A stretch of 64,000 nt of DNA from JBMNCR01 sp049366695 (GCA_049366695.1 JBMNCR010000056.1:1-64000); one strand, 5' to 3'; counted from the stretch's first letter, positions 53,187 to 61,903 are shown. Made by a program: numbers and translations. The notes: generated by a model not told the origin, from the letters alone.

Positions 53187-54482
53187 ATGCTTAATTTAAA
53201 TACAAAATTAAAAGAATTAGAAGTAAGTGGAAAAACTATAAAAATGGGCCTTGTAGGGGCAGGACAAATGGGCAAAGGAATGGTAAGTCAAGTTATGTTG
53301 ATGAAGGGTATGATCCCTGCAATTGTTGTAGATATTAATGTTGACAATGCCATAGAATCATATACATTAGCTGGTGTAAAAAGAGAGGATGTAGTTGTGA
53401 CAAGCAAACTTTCAGAAGCAAATAAAGCTATGGAGCAAGGTAAATTTATTGCATCCGATAATGCAGATTTGCCGGCTAAAGCAAACTTGATTGATGTAGT
53501 AGTTGATGCAACTGGTGTGCCTGATGTTGGGGCAAAAATTGCACTTGATGCTATTATGAATAAAAAACATATTGTAATGCTAAATGTAGAAACTGACGTA
53601 GTTGTAGGACCATTGTTGAAACAACTTGCTGATAATGCTGGAGTAATTTATACCGGTTCAGCTGGAGATGAACCAGGTTCAGTAAAAGAAATATATGATT
53701 TTGCAGATGGAATGGGTATGGATATTGTTGCCATAGGAAAAGGAAAGAATAATCCTGTTGTCTTAGGTTGTAATCCTGATACAGTATATGAACAAGCAAT
53801 TTCATCAGGAGTAAGTCCTAAAATGTTAACAGCATTTAAAGATGGAACTAAAACGATGGTTGAAATGACAGCTATGTCTAATGCTACTGGGTTATTACCT
53901 GATGTAAGAGGTGGTCATGCATTGACAGCTACAGTAAACGAATTGCCAAATTTATTTCAACTTAAAGAAAATGGTGGTATATTAAATAATACAAAAATAG
54001 TTGATTATGTAAATGGAGTAGCTCCTGGTGTTTTTGTTATAATCACAACTGATTTACCACAGATACATCATGAAATGCAATATTTGAGTATGGGTCCTGG
54101 ACCAAACTATGTTTTATTTAGACCATATCACCTAACAAGTTTAGAAACACCACTAACTGCTGCTAGAGCTGTTATTTATAATGAACCTACTATTGTTCCT
54201 TTGCCAGGCAAACCAATAGCAGAGACAATCACAGTTGCAAAAAAAGATTTAACAGCTGGTGATATGTTAGATGGTATTGGAGGATTTACAGTGTATGGCA
54301 GTTTTGATTCATACGAAAATGCAAAGGCTGAAAAAGCAGTTCCATTGGGATTAATAACTAAAAAAACAAAACTATTAACACCAAAAAAACCTGGTGAAAT
54401 AATAACTTATGATGATATAGAATTAGATAAGTCCACATTGATATATAAATTAAGAGAATTACAAGAAACTTTAATTGGATAA
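53187..54482 (+). CDS. SAF-domain oxidoreductase of the DRL / homoserine-dehydrogenase-like family
   Basis: A 431-residue protein: N-terminal Rossmann domain (IKMGLVGAGQMGKGMVSQV), then IDVVVDATGVPDVGAKIALD, the catalytic-type region AGDEPGSVKEIYDF and GKGKNNPV, GVAPGVFVI and FRPYHLTSLETPL, and a C-terminal SAF-like domain (about 345-431). This matches the COG4091 type, often misnamed homoserine dehydrogenase. The family includes DRL of Brucella, which converts 1-deoxyxylulose 5-phosphate to methylerythritol 4-phosphate. Here it follows a glucitol-type PTS and takes the place of sorbitol-6-phosphate dehydrogenase, so it likely oxidises the imported polyol phosphate. Substrate is unknown. Operon ends with a terminator. 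Confidence 0.82.
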   Translation: MLNLNTKLKELEVSGKTIKMGLVGAGQMGKGMVSQVMLMKGMIPAIVVDINVDNAIESYTLAGVKREDVVVTSKLSEANKAMEQGKFIASDNADLPAKANLIDVVVDATGVPDVGAKIALDAIMNKKHIVMLNVETDVVVGPLLKQLADNAGVIYTGSAGDEPGSVKEIYDFADGMGMDIVAIGKGKNNPVVLGCNPDTVYEQAISSGVSPKMLTAFKDGTKTMVEMTAMSNATGLLPDVRGGHALTATVNELPNLFQLKENGGILNNTKIVDYVNGVAPGVFVIITTDLPQIHHEMQYLSMGPGPNYVLFRPYHLTSLETPLTAARAVIYNEPTIVPLPGKPIAETITVAKKDLTAGDMLDGIGGFTVYGSFDSYENAKAEKAVPLGLITKKTKLLTPKKPGEIITYDDIELDKSTLIYKLRELQETLIG

Positions 54483-54503
54483 AAGTTGAGTTACAACCCT
54501 TTG

Positions 54504-54530
54504 AAAAGAGATGTCTTTATCTCTTTTCTT
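54504..54530 (+). terminator. Terminator of the PTS operon
   Basis: 9-bp stem AAAAGAGAT / ATCTCTTTT (54504-54512, 54519-54527), 6-base loop, T-rich tail. It separates the transport and oxidoreductase genes from the phosphatase/dehydrogenase pair. Confidence 0.85.
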
Positions 54531-54672
54531 TGATTTATGAATTATATAAGTAAATGAAAGTAAGTTATTAGTATCAAAAAGCTAAGTTTACATGTATACC
54601 GTATTTACTAATATAGATTACAGAAAAAATATGACAAGTGCTGAAAGCTTTCGCCTTTGAAGGGAGACTAAC

Positions 54673-55461
54673 ATGAAGAAAATAAAAGAAATAAAGTGTT
54701 TTTTACTCGATATGGATGGTACCATTTATTTGGGAGATAAATTAATTGATGGTGCAAAAGATTTTTTAGATAAACTAGATGATAATGGTATAAAGTATAT
54801 ATTTTTAACTAATAATTCTTCTAAAGACAAAGAAGCGTATGTAAGAAAGCTATCGAGATTAGGTATTAAAGCAGTGGGAGAGGACGTTTTTTCTTCAGGC
54901 GATGCTACTATTCAATATTTAAAGAAGAATACAAACTACAAAAAGATATTTTTACTAGGGACACCTCCATTAATATGGTCTTTTGAAAGAGAAGGTTTTG
55001 ATGTAATTTTAGAAAAAGAAAAGGAAATAGATTGTGTAGTTTTAGGATTTGATACAACATTAACCTATGAAAAACTTTGGGCGGCATGTGATTATGTTAA
55101 AGAAGTTCCATATATTGCAACTCATCCTGATTTGGTATGTCCATTAGAAGATAATAAAAATATGCCTGATATTGGTGCTATGATAGCATTTATTAATGCT
55201 GCAACTGGAAAGGAACCTATAATTATTGGTAAGCCTTACGAACATATATTGAATGCAATAACGGATCTATATAAATATAAAAAAGAAGATTTAGCTATGG
55301 TTGGAGATAGATTATATACTGATATAAAAATGGGTAGTGATCTAGGGATTAAATCATTTTTAGTATTATCCGGTGAAACATCCACTGAAGGTTATAAAGA
55401 ATCTAATATTAAAGCAGATTATATTATGGAATCAGTAAAAGATATTATTAAATACTTATAA
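54673..55461 (+). CDS. HAD-IIA sugar-phosphate phosphatase (AraL/NagD type)
   Basis: A 262-residue HAD phosphatase with a C2 cap: LLDMDGTIYLGD (nucleophile Asp), FLTNNSSKDKEAYV (motif II), IIGKPYEHIL (motif III lysine) and MVGDRLYTDIKMGSDLG (motif IV acidic pair). The family includes NagD and B. subtilis AraL, which dephosphorylate sugar phosphates broadly. The next gene, 14 bases on, is a glycerol-1-phosphate dehydrogenase; the same two functions are neighbours in the B. subtilis arabinose operon as araL-araM. AAGGGAGA precedes the ATG. Confidence 0.9.
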   Translation: MKKIKEIKCFLLDMDGTIYLGDKLIDGAKDFLDKLDDNGIKYIFLTNNSSKDKEAYVRKLSRLGIKAVGEDVFSSGDATIQYLKKNTNYKKIFLLGTPPLIWSFEREGFDVILEKEKEIDCVVLGFDTTLTYEKLWAACDYVKEVPYIATHPDLVCPLEDNKNMPDIGAMIAFINAATGKEPIIIGKPYEHILNAITDLYKYKKEDLAMVGDRLYTDIKMGSDLGIKSFLVLSGETSTEGYKESNIKADYIMESVKDIIKYL

Positions 55462-55475
55462 TGGAGGAGTAATAT

Positions 55476-56669
55476 ATGACGAATTATAATGAGCTACTAG
55501 ATAGACAAATTGATTGTGAATGCGGACGAACACATTATGTACCAATAAAAGAAGTGAATTTTAATTTTAAGAAAGAAGAATTGCCTCTAATATGTGAAAA
55601 GTACTTTTCAGGTAAAAAAGTTTTAATAGTAGCTCATAAAGGTACACATGAAACTACAAATAGAATAATATTTGATTTAATGAATCATACTAGTTTTCAA
55701 GTATCAATATTAGAATTTGATGATGAAAAATTAATCCCTGATGAGAAAGCTGTTGGAAGGATTCTTATGACTACAGATAGAGATATTGATGGAATAATAT
55801 CAGTCGGCTCAGGAACGATAAATGATTTAAATAGATTGATTGGCAGTAGAGTGAAAATTCCAGTAGTAACAGTAGCTACAGCACCTTCGATGGATGGATA
55901 TGCTGCTTCAGGATCATCACTTATGTATATGGGAATTAAAAAAACTATAAAAGGGTGTCCTGTAACAGCAATATTAGGAAACGTTGATGTTATTAAAGAT
56001 TGCCCCTATGAGTTGATTCAAGCAGGATTTGGAGATATTATTGGAAAAAGAACTGCGCTTACAGACTGGGTTTTATCAAGAGAAATAAATGGGGAATATT
56101 GGTGTGATAAAACAGTAGGATTAATTAAAGAGTCAACAGATTTGTGTATAAGAGATGCTCAAAAAATAAAAGAGCGCAATATAAATGCAATAAAAAATCT
56201 GATTGATGCCTTGGTTCTCTCAGGAATAGCTATGTCCATTGTTGATGATACAAGACCTGCTTCAGGTGGGGAACATCTAGTTTCTCATTATTTAGTTATG
56301 AAAGCCATTGAAAGAGGAGAACCGTCACCATCTCATGGAATAACAGTGGGTATTGGAACATTAATAATAACAATTTTATATAAATTCACACTACAATCAC
56401 ACGAATTTAAAAAATTAGAAAATTCTCAAAATATAGAAACGCATGTAAAAGAATATTTACCTGAAGAAAGCGATGTAATTTTATGGTTAGAAACTATCGG
56501 TTTATCTTGTGATGTAAAAGATTATGGAATTGACGAGAAATTATTAAGAGAAATTATCTTAAAAGCTGGATTTATAAAAGACAGATATACAGTATTTATG
56601 TTGCTTGATTCATTAGAATTATTAGAAAATGCAGCAGATTATTTGAATGAGTATTTTTTTAATCGTTAA
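55476..56669 (+). CDS. sn-Glycerol-1-phosphate dehydrogenase (EgsA/AraM family)
   Basis: Catalyses NAD(P)H-linked interconversion of dihydroxyacetone phosphate and sn-glycerol-1-phosphate. The 397-residue iron-dependent-alcohol-dehydrogenase-like protein has SVGSGTINDLNRL (cofactor loop), ATAPSMDGYAASGSS with the metal-binding aspartate, and GGEHLVSH and SHGITVGIG with the metal-binding histidines. In bacilli the product feeds an archaeal-type prenyl-ether lipid made by PcrB; no pcrB is in the window. Here, next to a PTS locus, it may run as a catabolic dehydrogenase. GGAGGAGTAAT precedes the ATG. Confidence 0.9.
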   Translation: MTNYNELLDRQIDCECGRTHYVPIKEVNFNFKKEELPLICEKYFSGKKVLIVAHKGTHETTNRIIFDLMNHTSFQVSILEFDDEKLIPDEKAVGRILMTTDRDIDGIISVGSGTINDLNRLIGSRVKIPVVTVATAPSMDGYAASGSSLMYMGIKKTIKGCPVTAILGNVDVIKDCPYELIQAGFGDIIGKRTALTDWVLSREINGEYWCDKTVGLIKESTDLCIRDAQKIKERNINAIKNLIDALVLSGIAMSIVDDTRPASGGEHLVSHYLVMKAIERGEPSPSHGITVGIGTLIITILYKFTLQSHEFKKLENSQNIETHVKEYLPEESDVILWLETIGLSCDVKDYGIDEKLLREIILKAGFIKDRYTVFMLLDSLELLENAADYLNEYFFNR

Positions 56670-56854
56670 ATTGGATAACCAGTAAAATATAAGTTGTAAA
56701 ATATTACAGGAAGTTTTACTTTACCTATTTTTGACATAAATAAATCTATAATAGTACTAATTCATAGAAAAAGTATAAAACAAAAAGAGTTTTATGCTTT
56801 TTTAATTATAGTTAATTTTATGACAATAATTTTCGCATGATATTTTAAGAAAAA

Positions 56855-56882
56855 GTTAAGACTATGTAATCATAGTCTTAAC
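56855..56882. terminator. Perfect hairpin in the gene-free stretch
   Basis: 12-bp stem GTTAAGACTATG / CATAGTCTTAAC, 4-base loop, with seven T about 8 bases later. It lies about 185 bases past the dehydrogenase stop and probably ends that transcript. Confidence 0.7.
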
Positions 56883-57169
56883 TGGGGAATTTTTTTCTTA
56901 TAGAAAAAAGGGGTGTAATTCCTATAAGATTAAGGGGTTATATATGTGATGCTATAATTATAAGCTAGGATTCTATCTATTTCAAGAGTATATACACAAA
57001 AAAACATTGTAAAGGTTTGCAGGAATTATAAATTTAAATACTATAAATAATACATTATTTTATATATTATTTAGTTTTGCTTGTTAAATATTTATAAAAC
57101 ACCAATGAATTCCATCTTCCATGGAAATCAAAAATTTTGCTTAAAGTTTTTTATAAATAGGCATTTGAG

Positions 57170-57260
57170 TAATAGGTCAAAAAACTACTGAGAAAAACGG
57201 TGAGGACAGGAGGATGAAGAAAACATCAGGCACAGTAGGATGTATAAAAATGGACTATTA
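57170..57260 (+). ncRNA. Candidate structured RNA, class unknown
   Basis: Nested pairings TAATAG/CTATTA (57170-57175, 57255-57260), CTACTG/CAGTAG (57185-57190, 57233-57238) and GATG/CATC (57213-57216, 57224-57227) enclose a purine-rich, higher-GC core (GGTGAGGACAGGAGGATG) that stands out from its surroundings. I cannot match it to a known family. It could also be chance pairing. Confidence 0.3.
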
Positions 57261-57725
57261 ATTATACTCGAGTAAGACAAATAATCCAAAATATAGTATA
57301 TTATAAGTATAAATACTATATACATGGGTGAAGTACATGTCTAGATATAAATGGAGAAATTAATAGAATATAAATAGGTTTTATATCGCAATCATATAAT
57401 CAAAAAGATATGTGTAGATATTTACATGTGTATACTTTGTGATGGCACAAGACCATATAAGAAGCTTGAAAGAGAATGCCTTCTATATATTGAAGTTATG
57501 TGGTTATTGAATAATATAAAGATAGACATTAAAATAATTAGATTTTAGAAAAGATAATCCTAAAGGATTAACAAAGTTATGCAAATAGTTATTAATAATC
57601 TGCGATGAACTCAGTTTATTTGGAAAGAAATGATTGTAGTATATTGTTTTATGGAGATTTTATAGTGTATTGTATTGTTTATATATATTTGTTATAATTT
57701 AAAGAAATTAGTGGAGGTATATTTT

Positions 57726-58085
57726 ATGAATAAAGAATCTGAAAATGAAGTTGGAATAATTGAAATATCAGAAGATGTAATAGGTTCCATCGCTAGTTTA
57801 GCTGCTTTAGAGGTTGATGGTGTTGTTGAAATGGTAGGTGGACTTAAAAGTGAATTAGTTGAAAAGCTAGGTAAGAAAAACCAATCAAAGGGTGTAAAAG
57901 TAATTCGTAATGAAAATGAAGTTACTGTAGAGATATATTTAATTATAGAATTCGGAGTACAAATTCAAAATGTTGGTAATAATGTTCAAAAGAGAGTTAA
58001 ACATTCTATTGAAGTTATGACAGGTTTAAATGTTGTCCAGATTAATGTGAATGTTGAAGGAGTTCGATTAAAAGTATCGGAATAG
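57726..58085 (+). CDS. Asp23/Gls24-family envelope stress protein
   Basis: A 119-residue protein with the family pattern IIEISEDVIGSIASLAALEVDGV, a central KVIRNENEVTVEIYLII strand pair and a C-terminal GLNVVQINVNVEGVRL. Members are small cytosolic or membrane-associated proteins linked to the envelope; this position before nusB and the xse/isp genes is standard in Clostridia. The start at 57726 has GTGGAGG upstream; a longer reading from 57675 lacks a site. Confidence 0.92.
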   Translation: MNKESENEVGIIEISEDVIGSIASLAALEVDGVVEMVGGLKSELVEKLGKKNQSKGVKVIRNENEVTVEIYLIIEFGVQIQNVGNNVQKRVKHSIEVMTGLNVVQINVNVEGVRLKVSE

Positions 58086-58092
58086 TAGTTAT

Positions 58093-58126
58093 AACCCCTC
58101 TAAGTTATAATAACTTACTAGGGGTT
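58093..58126 (+). terminator. Hairpin between the Asp23 and nusB genes
   Basis: AACCCCT / AGGGGTT (58093-58099, 58120-58126) with an inner AAGTTAT / ATAACTT stem. No T run follows, so it may be a processing or stability hairpin rather than a terminator. Confidence 0.6.
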
Positions 58127-58158
58127 GTATGATTATCTGGACTAATTAGGAGGAGTTT

Positions 58159-58569
58159 ATGAGCAGAAGCTATGCAAGGGAAGTAGTATTAAAAACAATT
58201 TTCCAATTAGATTTTTATGAAGATGAAAGTAAGGAAAAATATCTAGAACATATTAAAAGGTTTAAACTCAATAAGTTAGATTCGGAGTATAGTGTGGGAA
58301 TGATAACACAGATCTATGATAACAAAGAAAATATTGATGATATAATAAATAAGTATTTAGTTAATTGGGATACAAAGCGCTTAAATTTGATGGAATTGTC
58401 AATTTTAAGGTTAGCCACATATGAAATTATAAAAAGAAAAGATATACCTATTCCTGTTTCTATATCAGAAGCAATAAATTTTACTATTAAATACAGTGAG
58501 AAAGAATCTGTAAAGTATATTAATGCAGTTCTAGAAAAAGTAGCAAAAGGTGATGAGAGTATTGGATAA
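58159..58569 (+). CDS. nusB: Transcription antitermination factor NusB
   Basis: A 136-residue helical protein of the rRNA antitermination complex: SRSYAREVVLKTIFQLDFYE at the start, WDTKRLNLMELSILRLATYEI and PVSISEAINFTIKYSEKESVKYINAVL. All standard NusB. AGGAGGAG precedes the ATG. The next gene begins within its 3' end. Confidence 0.95.
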   Translation: MSRSYAREVVLKTIFQLDFYEDESKEKYLEHIKRFKLNKLDSEYSVGMITQIYDNKENIDDIINKYLVNWDTKRLNLMELSILRLATYEIIKRKDIPIPVSISEAINFTIKYSEKESVKYINAVLEKVAKGDESIG

Positions 58570-59515
58570 ATATTTTCTTGGTATAGATACGAGTAATTAT
58601 ACTACATCTTTAGCTGTGATTAACGAAAATGGAAAAATAATAAATGATATAAGAATACCTCTTAAAGTAAAACTAGGAAAAAAGGGTTTAAGGCAATCAG
58701 AAGCAGTATTTCAGCATGTTCAAAATTTAAATAAATTATCTGAACAAATTAACAATTATGGTGAAAAAATTTTAGCAGTAGCCTCTAGTACTGTACCAAG
58801 GATTGCTGTGGATTCATACATGCCTGTTTTTAATGTATCCAAAAACATCGGTCATTTAGTTTCTTCACTTCTGGGAATACCTTTTCATGAAACATCACAT
58901 CAAATAGGTCATATTAGAAATGCTATTCAATTTTCTCAAATAAATACTAAAAATCCTTTTATTGCGTTGCATTTAAGTGGAGGAACCAATGAAGTGTTAT
59001 TTGTTGATGTTAGTGATAAAAAAATTGACATAGAAATAATCGGTGAAACTTTAGATATTACTGCAGGACAATTAATTGATCGAGTTGGTGTTGATTTGGG
59101 ATTAAATTTTCCTAGTGGAAAAATCATGGAGGAAATAATATGCCAAGATGATAAGGACTTGATCCAACTTACTTATTACTTTAAAGAAGGAAATTTTAGT
59201 TTTTCGGGTGTAGAAACATATTTGAAAAGACAATATAGAGAAAATAAATTTGATATTAAACACATTTGTATAAATGTATTTAATAATGTATATAAATCTA
59301 TAGAAAAAGCAATTTTATATCATAGTAATTTGTACAATACTAAAGACGTATTGCTATTAGGCGGTGTTATGAGTAACATGTACATTAAGAAGAATTTGTT
59401 AAATAGTTTAAGTAGTAGTGGAATAAATATTCATTTTTGCAAAGATAAATATTGTGGGGATAATGCAGTTGGGGTAGCTTTTGTTGCTAAAGATAATTAT
59501 GGAGAATATATATGA
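58562..59515 (+). CDS. Kae1/TsaD-like paralogue
   Basis: A 317-residue ASKHA-fold protein: FLGIDTSNYTTSLAV, LRQSEAVFQHVQNL, SHQIGHI (matching the metal-binding HxxxH of TsaD), ALHLSGGTNEVLFV and LLGGVMSNMYIKKNLL. It resembles TsaD but is a separate, shorter clostridial subgroup always near nusB and xseA; housekeeping t6A synthesis would need a true TsaD elsewhere. I prefer the TTG at 58562, placed 8 bases after AAAGGTGA; ATG 58553 is too close to that site. Overlaps both neighbours. Confidence 0.75.
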   Translation: MDKYFLGIDTSNYTTSLAVINENGKIINDIRIPLKVKLGKKGLRQSEAVFQHVQNLNKLSEQINNYGEKILAVASSTVPRIAVDSYMPVFNVSKNIGHLVSSLLGIPFHETSHQIGHIRNAIQFSQINTKNPFIALHLSGGTNEVLFVDVSDKKIDIEIIGETLDITAGQLIDRVGVDLGLNFPSGKIMEEIICQDDKDLIQLTYYFKEGNFSFSGVETYLKRQYRENKFDIKHICINVFNNVYKSIEKAILYHSNLYNTKDVLLLGGVMSNMYIKKNLLNSLSSSGINIHFCKDKYCGDNAVGVAFVAKDNYGEYI

Positions 59516-60717
59516 ACTTAAAAGTATTAAGTGTTAGTAAATTAAATAATTATATAAAGAAGTTGTTTAATAATGATGTAATACTGAATAATCTTATAGT
59601 TGAAGGTGAAATATCTAATTTTAAAAACCATACTTCAGGACATTTATACTTTTTACTAAAAGATAATGAGAGTAGAATATCATGTGTAATGTTTAGATCT
59701 AATGCTGAAACATTAACTTTTAATCCAATTAATGGAAAAAAAGTAGTGGTAGAAGGTTATGTTGCCTTATATGAAAAAAATGGTCAATATCAGTTATATG
59801 TTAAAGAAATAAGGTTAAAAGGTGAAGGAAATTTATTTATTCAATTCGAACAGCTGAAGAAAAAATTGAGTGATAAAGGATATTTTGATTCAAAAAGAAA
59901 ACTCCAAATTCCTTTTTTTTCAAAAAGGATAGCTGTTGTGACTTCGGAAACTGGAGCTGCGTTAAGAGATATAGTCTCAATTACAAAAAGACGTAATAAA
60001 ACCGTTAAATTATTTGTTTTTCCAGTATTAGTTCAAGGGGAAAATGCTAAATATGATATTGCAAAAGCAATAGAAATAATTAATAAATGGAATTTAGTAG
60101 ATATAATTATCTTAGGAAGAGGCGGTGGGTCAATTGAAGAATTATGGGCATTTAATGAAGAAATAGTGGCTAAAAGTATTTATAATTCTAAGTTGCCTGT
60201 TATATCAGCAGTTGGACATGAAACAGATTTTACTATTTCTGATTTTGTAGCAGATTTAAGAGCTCCAACACCTTCTGCTGCTGCGGAGCTTGTAGTACCT
60301 ACATTAACAAGTTTACAAGAGAAATTATATAATTATAAAAGTAGATTAATACGGGTGTCCTTGAGTAAATTAGAAATAAATAAAAGGACTTTAAATGAGT
60401 ATAAAAATAATTACATTTTTAAACGGCCTTGTGATTATCTAAATGAGTATAAACTGCAATTAGATGGATATTCAAGTTCATTAATCAATCTATTAAAGGA
60501 TATTATATATTTGAATAGAATAGAATTACTGAATTTAAAATCTAAATTGAATTCATTAAATCCTAAGGATAATAATTTTAATTGTTTAGTGATGAATTTA
60601 CATGGAAAAAGTATAAGAAGTATTAAGCAGTTAAAAATGGGAGAAAAAATAGATGTCGTTTTACAGGATGGAATAGTTAGAAGTAAGATTATTGATATTA
60701 ATGAGGGTGGAGAATAA
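59512..60717 (+). CDS. xseA: Exodeoxyribonuclease VII large subunit
   Basis: A 401-residue nuclease subunit: N-terminal OB fold (NLIVEGEISNFKNHTSGHLY), catalytic region GRGGGSIEELWAFNEE near residue 201 and SAVGHETDFTISDFVADLRA near 231, then a coiled-coil C-terminal half. With XseB it degrades single-stranded DNA. Starts within the previous gene (ATGA overlap) and shares one base with xseB. Confidence 0.96.
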   Translation: MNLKVLSVSKLNNYIKKLFNNDVILNNLIVEGEISNFKNHTSGHLYFLLKDNESRISCVMFRSNAETLTFNPINGKKVVVEGYVALYEKNGQYQLYVKEIRLKGEGNLFIQFEQLKKKLSDKGYFDSKRKLQIPFFSKRIAVVTSETGAALRDIVSITKRRNKTVKLFVFPVLVQGENAKYDIAKAIEIINKWNLVDIIILGRGGGSIEELWAFNEEIVAKSIYNSKLPVISAVGHETDFTISDFVADLRAPTPSAAAELVVPTLTSLQEKLYNYKSRLIRVSLSKLEINKRTLNEYKNNYIFKRPCDYLNEYKLQLDGYSSSLINLLKDIIYLNRIELLNLKSKLNSLNPKDNNFNCLVMNLHGKSIRSIKQLKMGEKIDVVLQDGIVRSKIIDINEGGE

Positions 60718-60947
60718 TGGGAGATGACAATAATTTTGAAAAAAAACTTGAAAGAATTGAAGGCATTATAAATATGCTTGAGGAAAATAAAATTAATTTA
60801 AAGGATTCTACTTCATTATTTGAAGAGGGTATTAAATTAATAGATTTATGTGAGAAAGAATTGGATATGACAGAAGATAAAATCAAAAAATTAGTTTCGA
60901 TCAATGAAGAAATTTCTGAAGAAGATTTTAATATAGAAATGGAGTAA
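60717..60947 (+). CDS. xseB: Exodeoxyribonuclease VII small subunit
   Basis: A 76-residue helical protein with FEKKLERIEGIINMLEENKI and DSTSLFEEGIKLIDLCEKEL, the XseB pattern; it binds the coiled coil of XseA. Start overlaps the xseA stop by one base; ispA follows after 9 bases. Confidence 0.95.
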   Translation: MGDDNNFEKKLERIEGIINMLEENKINLKDSTSLFEEGIKLIDLCEKELDMTEDKIKKLVSINEEISEEDFNIEME

Positions 60948-60956
60948 CAATTTAAT

Positions 60957-61850
60957 ATGGATCATAATTTATTTAGAGAAAAAATTAGATTGATAAATAT
61001 TTATATCAATGAATATATGGACAAAATAGATGGCAGTGTTCCTATGAAACTTAAAGAATCTATGAAGTACAGCATTTTTGCTGGTGGTAAAAGACTTCGA
61101 CCGATTTTATTGTTAGAAACTGCAAAAGGTTTTAATAAGAATATTGACAATGCAATACCATTAGCATGTGCTATAGAGATGATACACACGTATTCTTTGA
61201 TTCACGATGATTTACCTTCTATGGATAATGATGACTATAGAAGAGGAAAACTTACTAATCATAAAGTTTATGGTGAAGATATTGCTATTTTGGCTGGAGA
61301 TGCTTTATTAAATTATTCATTTGAAATTATGACAGATTATGCTCAATGTTTATCAGGTGAATTATTAAAAAATTATTTAAGAGCTTTAAAAGAAATATCC
61401 GCATCTTCTGGTACTAAAGGAATGATAACTGGACAAGTAGCTGATATAATGAATGATAGTAGTGATATTAATATTGAAAAATTAAATTTTATTAATAATC
61501 TTAAAACAGGCGCATTAATAAAAGCATCAGTGATATCAGGAGCTATAGTTCAAGGTGTAGATAATGAAATATTGAATCAATTAACTTATTTTAGTGAAAA
61601 AATAGGATTAGCCTTTCAAATAGTTGATGACATATTAGATGTGGTAGGAGATAGTAGTAAAATAGGAAAAAATATAGGAAGTGATGAAAAAAATAATAAA
61701 ATGACCTATGTGAATTATTATGGGATAGAAAAATCAAAAATAATTGTTGAACAGATAATGAACGAAGCTATAGAATATTTAAATAATTCTAAAATAAAAA
61801 ATTCCTTTTTATTTGATTTAACAGAATTTATATGTAAACGAGATTATTGA
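60957..61850 (+). CDS. ispA: Short-chain polyprenyl diphosphate synthase (farnesyl type)
   Basis: Condenses isopentenyl diphosphate with allylic diphosphates to give geranyl- and farnesyl-diphosphate. The 297-residue protein has GGKRLRPILLLE near residue 43, the first aspartate-rich motif IHDDLPSMDNDD near 82, a TGALI box and the second motif QIVDDILDVVGD near 223. The two-residue insert in the first motif is typical of bacterial farnesyl enzymes. Ends the nusB-xse-isp cluster; the OLE RNA begins 50 bases later with its own promoter. Confidence 0.94.
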   Translation: MDHNLFREKIRLINIYINEYMDKIDGSVPMKLKESMKYSIFAGGKRLRPILLLETAKGFNKNIDNAIPLACAIEMIHTYSLIHDDLPSMDNDDYRRGKLTNHKVYGEDIAILAGDALLNYSFEIMTDYAQCLSGELLKNYLRALKEISASSGTKGMITGQVADIMNDSSDINIEKLNFINNLKTGALIKASVISGAIVQGVDNEILNQLTYFSEKIGLAFQIVDDILDVVGDSSKIGKNIGSDEKNNKMTYVNYYGIEKSKIIVEQIMNEAIEYLNNSKIKNSFLFDLTEFICKRDY

Positions 61851-61867
61851 ATTGGAAATTAATAAAA

Positions 61868-61896
61868 TTGAATAAATGAATATAATGTGTTATAAT
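61868..61896 (+). promoter_or_regulatory. Promoter of the OLE-type RNA
   Basis: TTGAAT (61868-61873), 17-base spacer, TATAAT (61891-61896). Transcription would start about 61903, just ahead of the 5' arm of the RNA's closing stem. Confidence 0.75.
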
Positions 61897-61903
61897 CTTC
61901 TTA

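Larger units (their letters stand above)
56670..57725. other. 1-kb stretch without genes
   Basis: More than a kilobase of AT-rich DNA between the G1P dehydrogenase and the Asp23 gene. It holds a perfect 12-bp hairpin near its left end, a palindrome TTCCATGGAA (57117-57126), and a patch of denser, structured sequence around 57170-57260. Reading frames are short and lack ribosome sites. The promoter of the Asp23-nusB cluster must lie near the right end. Confidence 0.6.

Noticed and set aside
49819..54482. Simple naming as a sorbitol utilisation operon
   Set aside because: The transporter is of glucitol type, but there is no sorbitol-6-phosphate dehydrogenase, and a DRL-type oxidoreductase is in its place. 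Naming the substrate would go beyond the evidence.
54643..54656. TGAAAGCTTTCGC before the HAD phosphatase as a CcpA cre site
   Set aside because: It lacks the two central bases of the cre palindrome, so the half-site spacing is wrong.
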